Shown: in pieces, positions 31,725 to 40,500 of the stretch
Layout of the letters: each line of letters begins with the position of its first letter
Numbering within the stretch: the stretch's first letter is position 1
Source of the DNA: Haloplanus salinarum
GTDB taxonomy: Archaea > Halobacteriota > Halobacteria > Halobacteriales > Haloferacaceae
Assembly: GCF_024498175.1 (NCBI RefSeq)
Contig: NZ_CP101823.1
Coordinates: 1,488,001-1,552,000, forward strand
Direction: 5' to 3'
Length of the DNA: 64,000 bases
Position numbers and translations under genes: made by a program
The notes under the pieces: model-generated
What the model was told of the DNA's origin: nothing
Database searches by the model: none
Seen by the model: only the letters and a program-made list of their open reading frames with translations

Positions 31725-33090
31725 GTTCCCCTCCCCACCGTGGGCGGGGTTGAAGCCGACACTCGCTGCCACAAACCACAGACTATTAAGTACCTCTACC
31801 TTCTATTGAAAATTGTGGCAGAGGACTACCTGAGACGTACCGCAATCACCCGCCCCATCCTCACCGACGAGCAACAGGACTTCCTCGACGCCACCATCAG
31901 CGAGTGGAAAGATGCCTGTAACATCAGTAGTCGCATCGGATGGGAACACGGTGAAACGCGGAAAACCTACCTCCAAGACCTCGCCTACGACACGGTGCTG
32001 GAGGAAACACGTCTCGGGAGTCAGCACGCAATTCTCGCCACCCATCAGGCCGCAGCCGCGCTCGATGGTGTCGAAGCAATCAAAGACCTTGATGAACACT
32101 ACAAAACGTCTCGACCGGAGTTCACCAGTAACACGGTGAAATACGACACGCGAACGATGACGCTGTTCGATGATGGGTCTGTGTCGCTCTCCACCGTCGA
32201 TGGCCGGATTCGGTGTGACCTGAACCTCCCCGATGAAGATGACGGCTATCAACACGAATACCTCGCCGATGACGAGTGGGAAGTCACGGAGTCTACGCTG
32301 TCAAAGCGTGATGGCGACTACTACCTGCACCTCGGGTTTCGTAAAGACAAACCGGAGAAACAGGTCGAACAACAGGGTGACGACGAGGACAGGACAGTTC
32401 TCGGCGTTGACCTCGGCATCGTCAACATCGCCACCACCAGTACAGCGTACTTCGCCTCCGGCAGAGAACTTCGACACCAGCATCGAGAGTTCGAGCGGAT
32501 TCGTGGCAATCTCCAGCAGACTGGTACACAATCCGCCCATCGGACGATTCAGCAGATGAGCGGTAGGGAATCACGGTATCTCCGTGGCCATCTTCATCAA
32601 GTTGCGAACCAAATTCTCGAAGAAGCACGATTTCACGACTGCGAGTACCTCGCCTTCGAGAATCTGAAACACATCAGGGAGCGTGCGCCGCCCGTCAAAG
32701 AGTTCCACCAGTGGGCGCACCGCAAGCTCGTTGACTTCGTGAAGTACAAGGCTGAAGCCGACGGGATTAGCGTCGAGTTTGTAGACCCTGAGAATACGAG
32801 TCGGCGGTGTCCCGACTGTGGTCACACGAGCGACGGGAACCGAGTGCGACAGACGGAGTTTGAGTGTGAGTCGTGCGGGGCAACTCAGAATGCAGATTAC
32901 GTCGGTGAGAAGAATGTTGGATGGCGGTATGTCCGTCGAGGCCTACAGTCGTCGCGGCGGACGGGCGACAGTCAACTCGCCCTGAAGTCAGGAACGGTGA
33001 CGCCGAATCGGGGATTTGTCCCGTCCGACTAACCACGGTCGGTAGAGGCCGAGTTCACTGACAAGCCCCGCGCCACCGTGCGCGGGGCAG
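31725..33090 (+). mobile_element. TnpB-only IS200/IS605 (IS1341-group) element
   Basis: The left end has an imperfect hairpin at about 31733-31749 (CCCCACCGTGGGCGGGG); the right end has a perfect 9-bp stem GCCCCGCGC/GCGCGGGGC (33065-33088). One tnpB lies between. No tnpA (Y1 transposase) is in the window, so it depends on one in trans. Exact ends were judged from the hairpins only. Confidence 0.75.
31815..33032 (+). CDS. tnpB: TnpB RNA-guided nuclease family protein, intact
   Basis: A 405-aa protein starting at GTG 31815 (VAEDYLRRTAITRPILTDEQ), by analogy with the truncated copy. RuvC residues are all present: Asp near 200 (LGVDLGIVN), Glu near 280 (YLAFENLKH) and Asp near 360 (NADYVGEKNVG). 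A four-Cys zinc finger spans about 333-354 (CPDCGHTSDG and CESCG). Family knowledge: TnpB uses an omega RNA encoded at the 3' end and right end of its element to cut DNA, promoting element retention. The tail region and right-end hairpin (33000-33090) would then encode that RNA. The protein looks functional. Confidence 0.9.
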   Translation: MAEDYLRRTAITRPILTDEQQDFLDATISEWKDACNISSRIGWEHGETRKTYLQDLAYDTVLEETRLGSQHAILATHQAAAALDGVEAIKDLDEHYKTSRPEFTSNTVKYDTRTMTLFDDGSVSLSTVDGRIRCDLNLPDEDDGYQHEYLADDEWEVTESTLSKRDGDYYLHLGFRKDKPEKQVEQQGDDEDRTVLGVDLGIVNIATTSTAYFASGRELRHQHREFERIRGNLQQTGTQSAHRTIQQMSGRESRYLRGHLHQVANQILEEARFHDCEYLAFENLKHIRERAPPVKEFHQWAHRKLVDFVKYKAEADGISVEFVDPENTSRRCPDCGHTSDGNRVRQTEFECESCGATQNADYVGEKNVGWRYVRRGLQSSRRTGDSQLALKSGTVTPNRGFVPSD

Positions 33091-34024
33091 TTGACGCGCC
33101 GTCTTCGACTACGTCGATGAGCGCTTCTACTGTGGAACTGATCCGGTCGAGACGGTCGCGAACGATCTCGGGATCGTCCGACTCCCACGCAGCGAGGTAG
33201 AACGCCGACCCACTAGTGTCGAGCCCGCAGTACCGCCCGACGACGTACGCGACGGCTTCGGCCTCGACTTCGCGTTTCGCCCGCTCGGTGTCGTCGTCGA
33301 CGTCGAAGTGGAGCAGAGCGTGGGCGTACTCGTGAATTAGCGTCCGCGCGAGGTCGGCCTCGTTCTCCCGATCACGCACCTCGACGAGCGGCTGAACGTC
33401 GACGAGGCTCAGCTGCTCGCAGATGCCCTTCGCCTCGCCGTGGGTCCACTCCTCGGCTGGAACGATCCGCACCGTCACGCCAAGTTCGTCGGCGGCACCA
33501 GTCAGCCGACCGACGAGGTCGCCGGCGTCCCCGGTCGCTTCCGTGTCCAGGTCAGGAAGCGGCTCATCTTCGGTCTGGGAGACGTCGAACACCGGCGCAG
33601 GCTTGAACCCGACGAGGCCCTCTGACCACTTTTCAGGCGGTGTCTCGTCGTAGTCAAAGTCGTTGTCCTCGTGGTAGCTTGGTGAGTTTTCGCACTCCGG
33701 GCACTGCTTGGTGATGATCGGTGCCCAGATCCAGATGGCCGATTCGCCCTCGTTTAGGTGGCGGTCGAACTCCTCCTGCCACGTCCGGTAGCCCGCCACC
33801 CGAGTCGCCTCAGGACATTGGCGCTTGATCAGCAGCGTGTTCCGATACGAGTAGTCGTGGAAGCGGCTCTGGACGTCCAGCCACTCCTGGAATTCCGCGC
33901 TGGCCTGCGCGTCGTCGACGCCGGCGACGAGGTCGTCGATCCACTGTTCGATCGTCCTGTTCATCTCGTCGGATCGTGTGTCGGTCTGGTCGAAGGAGAC
34001 CGACGAGTCTCTGGTCGTGGACAT
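33029..34024 (-). CDS. ArdC-like / DUF955 zinc metallopeptidase
   Basis: About 331 residues from the ATG at 34024 (MSTTRDSSVSFDQTDTRSDE). The N-terminal ArdC-type ssDNA-binding domain spans about 20-110 (QEWLDVQSRFHDYSYRNTLL; VAGYRTWQEEFDRHLNEGES), with a CPEC insert near 115. The zincin site HEYAHALLHF (HExxH) is near 255, with a downstream Glu (KREVEAEAVAYVV). ArdC proteins protect incoming plasmid DNA from restriction. The last 20 residues (TAPRTVARGLSVNSASTDRG) are encoded by the right-end hairpin of the TnpB element, so the native C-terminus has been replaced. Confidence 0.82.
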   Translation of the reverse strand: MSTTRDSSVSFDQTDTRSDEMNRTIEQWIDDLVAGVDDAQASAEFQEWLDVQSRFHDYSYRNTLLIKRQCPEATRVAGYRTWQEEFDRHLNEGESAIWIWAPIITKQCPECENSPSYHEDNDFDYDETPPEKWSEGLVGFKPAPVFDVSQTEDEPLPDLDTEATGDAGDLVGRLTGAADELGVTVRIVPAEEWTHGEAKGICEQLSLVDVQPLVEVRDRENEADLARTLIHEYAHALLHFDVDDDTERAKREVEAEAVAYVVGRYCGLDTSGSAFYLAAWESDDPEIVRDRLDRISSTVEALIDVVEDGASTAPRTVARGLSVNSASTDRG

Positions 34025-34112
34025 CGTGTTCACCGAATCGAGTTCACGGCGACCGCGTCTGTTCAGACAGCGCCGCACTCCTCAGAGGCGTCGAAAAAAC
34101 CGAGTCTGTCGG

Positions 34113-34469
34113 TTAGCGGAGTTCGTGGCGTTCGTCAGCGAAACCGACCCTAACGAGGTACTCGAGGAACTCGTCGACCCGATCCACGTCGCTGGGGGTG
34201 TCGGTCGCGAGGTGGCGGGCCCACTCGACTGCCCACTGAAACGCAGGATCAGCTCCACCCTTGCCATGAATGTACCACCAGCGCGCCGCTTTCAGCACGA
34301 CGAGCGGGTTCGTCGGCGGCTCCGTACTCGCCAGCGCACGGGTCAGCGACTGGATCTCCTCGGGAACGTCGCTTGCGTCGACGTCGCCGGACTGCGTGTT
34401 CGCGATATCGACGGGAATCTCGTCGATCGAGATATCTCTCGGTGACTGTTGTTGACTCACGGAAATCAC
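34113..34469 (-). CDS. Hypothetical protein, plasmid-type, 118 aa
   Basis: An acidic, mainly helical protein; the conserved-looking core is PTNPLVVLKAARWWYIHGKG then FQWAVEWARHLATDTPS. The start is a GTG, with a second GTG 3 codons in. It lies 88 bp upstream of the ArdC-like gene, in the same orientation, and could be cotranscribed. I have seen such proteins only in mobile haloarchaeal contexts and cannot assign a function. Confidence 0.5.
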   Translation of the reverse strand: MISVSQQQSPRDISIDEIPVDIANTQSGDVDASDVPEEIQSLTRALASTEPPTNPLVVLKAARWWYIHGKGGADPAFQWAVEWARHLATDTPSDVDRVDEFLEYLVRVGFADERHELR

Positions 34470-34546
34470 CTAACTGCGAGGACGTTCGCTGAAGCCCTCA
34501 CCCTCTCAGGGGGCGAAAAACAACCCACAGTCGGTCCGGCGGAGTC

Positions 34547-34690
34547 TCAGCGGCCGATGGTGCCTTGGCGTGTAATCGGCGCGTCCGGGTTGATGCTGAA
34601 CGCGACGATGGTGGCGTCCTCGGTTGCAGTGACCGCCACATCGTCGTCACCGGTCACGAGTGCGCTCTCGGTGTACCGACCGATCCGCTC
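34547..34690 (-). pseudogene. C-terminal fragment of a pirin/YhaK-like protein
   Basis: The minus strand reads ERIGRYTESALVTGDDDVAV, then TATEDATIVAFSINPDAPIT and RQGTIGR before a TGA. This is the end of the second cupin barrel of pirin-like proteins. There is no start: the frame begins exactly where the 965-aa gene of the giant operon ends (stop at 34689). The rest of the pirin gene is not in view. It marks a recombination joint. Confidence 0.7.
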
Positions 34691-37586
34691 AGTCGATTTC
34701 GTGGCCGTACACGACGGTGGCGGCGACCAGCGACCCGCCCCGGTCGTAGATCAGGACGGCGTCCCCGTCGTTGTTCCAGATCGGTCGTTCCGACCCCCAG
34801 TAGTGCTCGGTGTCGGTGTCGGTGCCCGAACCGGTACGGAGGGTGAGCGACTGGCCCGGATCGAGACGGGTGCCGTCGGGGAACCGGTAGGCGTGATCGG
34901 CGAGGTCCCGAACCGTCCACCGCGAGACGTCGAGTTCCTCGCCAGCGACGTTCTCGACGGTGACGTACTCCTCGGTGAGTGCGTCGCGGTCGTCGTCCGG
35001 CGGATCGAAGGCGGTGTCGGTGACGGACAGCGGTGGCTCCGCGGGCAGCGCCGACAGGTCGGGGTAGTCGACCGACGCGACCACGTCCCCCTCGTCGTCG
35101 CGGACGGTGATCGTATCCGCCGTGTCGTGCCAGCGGTAGGCGTCGAGCCCCCAGTAGAGGTCGCGGTCGGTATCGGTGCCCGTGCCCGTGCGCACCCGCA
35201 CGCGATCGCCGGGAGCGAGTTCGAATCTCTCCGGGAACTCGTAGCCGTGGCCGGCGGCATCCTCGACCCGCCAGCCGGTGAGCGTCAGCATGGCGCCGCT
35301 GGTGTTCTCGATGGCGACGTACTCGTCGGCTGGCGACTGGATCGACGGCGAGTCGGTGTCGACGCGGTACTCGACGACCGACACCGGCCGGCCGGTCGAC
35401 GGCGGCGTAGCGTCGGCGAGCGTCCCGGTGATGGGTTCGGACTCCGCCGGCGGCGCCCGTCCGCCCGGCGGCGCCGCCTCCGTCGTCGGTTCGGTGAAGT
35501 CGAACCGGAGGCCGCTGGAGGCCTCGCCGCGGCCGGTCGACACGCGCCGCCCGGACCACACGTACGTCCGGCCGTCCGTCCACGTCGCGTAGCGGTAGCG
35601 CTGCGAGACGGTCGTGCCGGCGCGGGTGACCTCGTCCTCGTAGAGCCGCATCGACGGGTCGAGGACCCGACCCTGTGGCGTCGGGAGCGCGTCGTCCGGA
35701 TCGTCGAGCGTGCCCGCGTCGAGCAGGATCGCCGGTTCGAGCCGGTACGACTCCGCCCCCTCGGGGTCGGGCTTGAGCGGGACCCAGTGGTCGGGCACGT
35801 CCGTCGCGAGCGTGTACGACTGCTCGGTCCCCGGCGCGGTTTCACCGACCGTCTCGGTCAACACCAGGCGGTGGTCGCGGGTCCCGTCGTCGGTGACCAC
35901 CGGCCGGTGGATCGAGAGGGCCTCGGCGTCGGCCCAGACCGACGCCCCGGCGCCGGCGTGCCGGACCCGGTCGGTGTCGTAGGCCGGGTCGCCGCCGGTG
36001 TACACCGTCAGCGTCTCGCTCGGGGGAACGACCGCGCCGTCCCGTTCGCCGAACGTGTGGACCGTCGTGTCGTCGGCGCGGAGTTGCCAGCCGGTGACGT
36101 CGAGTGGCGCGTCGCCGTCGTTGCGGACGGCGACGTACTCCTCGTCGGGCGGGCCGGGCGTGACGTCGACCACCGAGAGGGTCGGTTGGGTGAACTCGCT
36201 CCGGTCGCGGCGCCCTCCGATCGGGCTCTCGACCAGCGTCTCGATACCGAACACCAGGTTCGCGACCTCGTCGCGGGTGAACCGGACCTCCTCGACAGGA
36301 TCGGCGTCGATGGTCGTCTCGACGAGCGGCGGGAGGAGGAGCCCCGGTTCGTCGTGCCCGGGGAGGTCGAACTCGAAGCCGCCCCAGTCCGTCGCGTCGT
36401 CGCGCTCGACGGTCGGTTCGACGGTCGTCTCGATGCCGAACGTGTCCCGCACGGTGAGGTCGGTGATCCGCGTCACGGAGCCGACGGGTGCCGACAGCGG
36501 CAGCGTGAACCAGTCGGTGCCGGCGACCAGGGCGAACTCCAGCAACAGGAGCCGTGAGAGGTCCTCGCCGGCGGCCGACACCGACCCGAGGTCGACGTTC
36601 GCGTCCTCCAGTTCCCAGAACCGCGGCGCGGGCATCCCCTCGAAGCGAGCCCGCGTCGGCGGCCGCGAGAACGACGCCGTCTCCGTCTCGCCGGCGGCCG
36701 GCGAGAGGCTGCCGGACCGCACCGAGAAGGCGTGCCAGTCCAGCCTGCCGCCGCGGTGGCCGTCGACGTCGAAGACGGTCTCGTTGTCCGGATCGCCCGC
36801 CGCGACCGACCCGGCGTACGAGAGCCGGTCGTCGTCCCACGCCTCCTCGCCGCCGCCGACGGCGGCCGTCGCCGGTTCGGCGTACAGGTCGCGGTACCAC
36901 TCGACGTAGCCGACCGCCGCGCGCTTGAACGGTTCGTCGAGCGCCCGGTCGGCCGCGACCGGGAGCCACGCTTCGGCGGCCCGCCAGCCGCTCCAGTCGA
37001 CGTCGCTCCGGTCGTCGGCGCCGACGATGCCGTCGGCACGGGCGAGCGTCCGGTAGATTTCGACGCCGTCGAGCGCCCGACCCTCCAGAACCGCGGCGAA
37101 CCGCCGGCCCTCGCCGTCCAGCGTCGCCTCGTCGAGGTCGAGCAGGAACGCCTCCGGGAAGTCCTCCGGCGCCGGGAGCGGCGGATCGCCGGCCGCCGCG
37201 TCACCGACTGCGTCGCGATAGCGGTCCAGAAAGCCCATCCCGGCCTCGACGGCCGTCCGCGCGTCCGGATCGGCGCCGTCGCCGACCGCGACCGGTTCGC
37301 GTTCGACCATCGTCGCGAGCGGCGGGTCGGTCGTCGGGTCGTACGGTTCCGCGTCGCCGTCGCCGAGCGCGACCCGGTTCAGGCGGTCGTGGCTGTAGTC
37401 CACGTCCGCACGCACCGGCGAGCCGGCGTCTTCGCCGCGGAATTCGCCGAGTTGTCGCTGCCGAGTCAGCATCCAGAGCGGGTCCGCGACAGCGGCGCGG
37501 AGCGCGTCGGTCAGCCCCTCGTCGCGCGCGATCGGTTCCAGCCGTTCCCACATCGTGTACGACCGCAGGTGTGTGTCGTGTGTCAT
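34689..37586 (-). CDS. 965-aa protein with triple lamin-tail-like domains
   Basis: Last gene of the giant operon. Starts at ATG 37586 (MTHDTHLRSYTMWERLEPIA) behind a GGAGG; an in-frame GTG at 37592 overlaps the previous stop. The N-terminal 500 residues carry a DPLWMLTRQRQLGEFRGEDA segment that I recall from uncharacterised large bacterial proteins. The C-terminal half has three lamin-tail-like (LTD) repeats: EYVAVRNDGDAPLDVTGWQL, EYVAIENTSGAMLTLTGWRV and EYVTVENVAGEELDVSRWTV, the last two followed by RTGTGTDTD and YWG motifs. No signal peptide or membrane helix. Role unknown; the LTDs suggest surface or binding functions. Confidence 0.8.
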   Translation of the reverse strand: MTHDTHLRSYTMWERLEPIARDEGLTDALRAAVADPLWMLTRQRQLGEFRGEDAGSPVRADVDYSHDRLNRVALGDGDAEPYDPTTDPPLATMVEREPVAVGDGADPDARTAVEAGMGFLDRYRDAVGDAAAGDPPLPAPEDFPEAFLLDLDEATLDGEGRRFAAVLEGRALDGVEIYRTLARADGIVGADDRSDVDWSGWRAAEAWLPVAADRALDEPFKRAAVGYVEWYRDLYAEPATAAVGGGEEAWDDDRLSYAGSVAAGDPDNETVFDVDGHRGGRLDWHAFSVRSGSLSPAAGETETASFSRPPTRARFEGMPAPRFWELEDANVDLGSVSAAGEDLSRLLLLEFALVAGTDWFTLPLSAPVGSVTRITDLTVRDTFGIETTVEPTVERDDATDWGGFEFDLPGHDEPGLLLPPLVETTIDADPVEEVRFTRDEVANLVFGIETLVESPIGGRRDRSEFTQPTLSVVDVTPGPPDEEYVAVRNDGDAPLDVTGWQLRADDTTVHTFGERDGAVVPPSETLTVYTGGDPAYDTDRVRHAGAGASVWADAEALSIHRPVVTDDGTRDHRLVLTETVGETAPGTEQSYTLATDVPDHWVPLKPDPEGAESYRLEPAILLDAGTLDDPDDALPTPQGRVLDPSMRLYEDEVTRAGTTVSQRYRYATWTDGRTYVWSGRRVSTGRGEASSGLRFDFTEPTTEAAPPGGRAPPAESEPITGTLADATPPSTGRPVSVVEYRVDTDSPSIQSPADEYVAIENTSGAMLTLTGWRVEDAAGHGYEFPERFELAPGDRVRVRTGTGTDTDRDLYWGLDAYRWHDTADTITVRDDEGDVVASVDYPDLSALPAEPPLSVTDTAFDPPDDDRDALTEEYVTVENVAGEELDVSRWTVRDLADHAYRFPDGTRLDPGQSLTLRTGSGTDTDTEHYWGSERPIWNNDGDAVLIYDRGGSLVAATVVYGHEID

Positions 37587-37588
37587 CG

Positions 37589-40500
37589 TCACTCTCCTCC
37601 GTCCCACCAGTCGAACCGGCCGAACCGGACGGACGGGGCGTCCGGCACAGACTCGTTCGACCCGGCGACCGTGGTGTCGTTGTACGGGAACACGAGTCCG
37701 GGGAGCGTGTGGCCGAACTCCTCGAGGGCGTCGAGGTCGACGCCGCGGAGTTCGACGAGTTCGCGGGTCTCCGACAGCGTCGTCTGGATCGCCTCCCGCG
37801 ACCACTCGACGGGGTCGGTCGGCGTCCACGACTCCCCGCGTCGCTCCCACGCCGGCGGCACGGCGAGCAGCGCGGACTGGGGCGCGCGGGCGCCGGCGTC
37901 GTCGTACTGCAGGCCGACGCCGATCGTCTCCTCCGTCGCCGGGACGGGGTCGACCCAGCCATCGAGTGCGAGTCCCGCGACCGGCGGCTGGCCGTTCCGT
38001 CCGGGCGTCCGTGCGAGTGGGGCGTCGATCCCCGCCCGCGACCCGAACGCGGCGACCATCGACAGTTCGCCGCCGTCGGGCGTCTCGCCGTCGCGGCCGA
38101 TCCAGTCGACCGAGTCGTGGCCCAACTGACCGACCGCGAGGCGATCGTGGGTGTCGCCGTCGTCGGCCAGCGACAGGGCGTCCGCGTACGTCAACGCGTC
38201 GCGCAACAGCGCCGGCTGGTCCCTTACCCGGGCGATCCGCTGCAGCCACGTGTCGACGGCGTAGGGGTCGTCGCCGAGCGCCCGTTCGCTGTCGGCGAAG
38301 GCACTCCTGACTGCCGCCGGGTCAGCCGGCGCGAACGGCGGCAGGACGGTGAACTCCTCGCCGAGCAACGCCTCGAGTCGCGCGCACTGGCCGTCGACGG
38401 TCGGCTCCGCGGCCACCTCGTCCGGATCGTACGCCGCCGCCGACCGGCGCCGGTCGCGGAGTTTCCCCGCGACCGACCGGGCCTGTGCGAGCAGCGTCCG
38501 CCGGTCGGCCGGCCTCCCGCCGGTCCGGGACTGCGGCGTCGCGCCGTAGACGCCGACGTAGGTGGCACGCACCAACGCGAGTCGGAGCGCCTCGAGCGAC
38601 GACTTCCGTAGCGCCCGCGTCGGCGACTCGCCGTCCAGCAGCGGTCGGAGGCGGTCCCGGACCGCGCCGTCGGTCGCGTACTCGAGGTCGACCAGGTCGT
38701 CGAGGTGGTCCCGTGCGATCCGGTCGGCGGGCCCGGCACCGTACGACTGGGCGCCGGTCCTCGCCACCCGAACCGCGTAGCCGGTCAGATCCGGTATCGC
38801 GCGTTCGAGCGCGTCGGCGAGCGCCCGCGGATCGTCGGTCCGGTCGTCGAACAGCGTCGCGGGGTCGCTCCCCGACCGGGAGAGCGCGGCCGTCGCGTCC
38901 GACAGTCGCTCCTGGAAGGCGGCCGGATCCCCGTGCCTGGCGAACAGCGACGGATGCGAGGTCAGCGCCGTGAGATCACGGACGAGGAGGTGTGGCTCGT
39001 CGACGTGTCCGGCGAGCGCCGTGACGACGGGCTCGGGTCGGCGGACCAGCGCCGCTAGCGCCCGCGCGACCGCCGGCGCGTCGGGGTCACCGATCCGGTC
39101 GGACAGCACCCGGCGCAGCCCGGGATCGAAGCCGCCGAACTCGACCGGGAGATCGAGTTCGGGGTCGGCTAGGAAGCTCCGGATGCGGCCCCGCACCTCG
39201 CCGCGTGGCCCGCGCCCCAGCGGGCTCTCGACCTCGGCCCCGGCGACGGTCGCGTACCGCCCTGCCCAGGGCTTCGCGAGGTCCCCACGAGCGTTGACGA
39301 TGTCGGTGACGCCCAGCCGTTCGAGCGGTTCGACGACCGCGTCGATGGCGTCGGCGAGGGCGTCGAGTTCGTGGCGCTCGAGTTCGAGCAGGGCGCCGAT
39401 CGCCCGCAGGTCCGCGTCGGTCAGGGCGTCGTCGCCCGCGGCCCGGGTCAGCGCCGAGACGCGCCCCGCGAGCTCCGCCTCCGAGCGGAGGCCGTCCCAG
39501 TGGGCGTCTCGAACGGCGTCGTCGACGGCGGCGGCCGGGGCGTCGGCGCGCGACGGGTCGACGACGGCCAGCAGCCGCCGGAGCCAGAACAACCGCGGCA
39601 CGACGACGAACTCCTCCTCGAGGAGCGAGGGGAGGGCGGACGGCTCGGGGCGTGGCGGGACGATCCGGAACGACCGGCTCGCGAGCACCTCCCTGACCGT
39701 CCCGTCACCCGATCGGAGCCGGCGCTCGAACCGCTCGGCTCGCGCCTCGAACCCGAGTTGGGCGATGATCGCCAGCTTCGCCTCGGTCGGCAGCGACTCG
39801 ATCAACGACCGGCGGCGTTCCCGGGGTTCGTCCTCGTACTCCTCGAGCGCCTCGCGGCGTTCGTCGTCCAGCCGGTCCGCGGCGATTTCGAGCACGAGTT
39901 CGGCCTGCTCTTCGACCGGGAGCCGCGAGAGGGCGCGCCACACCGCCTCGTCGAGGCGCTCCTCTGTGACGACCGTAACGAGCAGTCCCGTGCCGTCCGG
40001 GTAGCCGTCGAGGTCGACGGTGACGGACGCGACCCCCTCGTCGTCGGTCCGGACCGACCGCGTCTCCCACAGCGCCGGTTCGCCGGCGCTCCCCAGGGTG
40101 ACCGTCACGTCGGTTCGCGGGGCGTCGGTGGCGACCGAGAGCGTCGCCCCCTGCTCCGGCGGGACTTGCGCCTCGGCGAGGGTCTCCGACAGCTCCGTCG
40201 GCCCGGCCCGGAGCGCGCTCGCCATCGCCCGGAGTTCGGCCGGGAGCGACTGCGACTGGCCGTCGGGTCGTGCGTAGTCGGCGAGGCGGCCCACGGTGTC
40301 GACGAGTTGGGAGAGCGGGGCCGCGCGGTCCAGCGACGCCGTCGCCTCCTCGATGCGCTCCGCCATCTCGATCAGCGTCGGCCCGGACTCGTCGTCCAGC
40401 GTCGCCAGCCGGTTCGCGATCATCGCCTCGATTTCCGTCACCGCCTCGGCCGCCCCGTCGGCGCGGTCGGCCAGCCGATCCGCCGTGCCCGGCGCGTTCG

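Noticed and set aside
34449-36557. Long plus-strand ORFs opposite the giant operon (also 41371-45934 and 46417-49323 and 51455-53695)
   Set aside because: They are antisense shadows in very GC-rich coding DNA: Arg/Val/Gly/Asp-rich, without domains, and aligned to the codon pattern of the minus-strand genes, which carry recognisable motifs and coupled starts.
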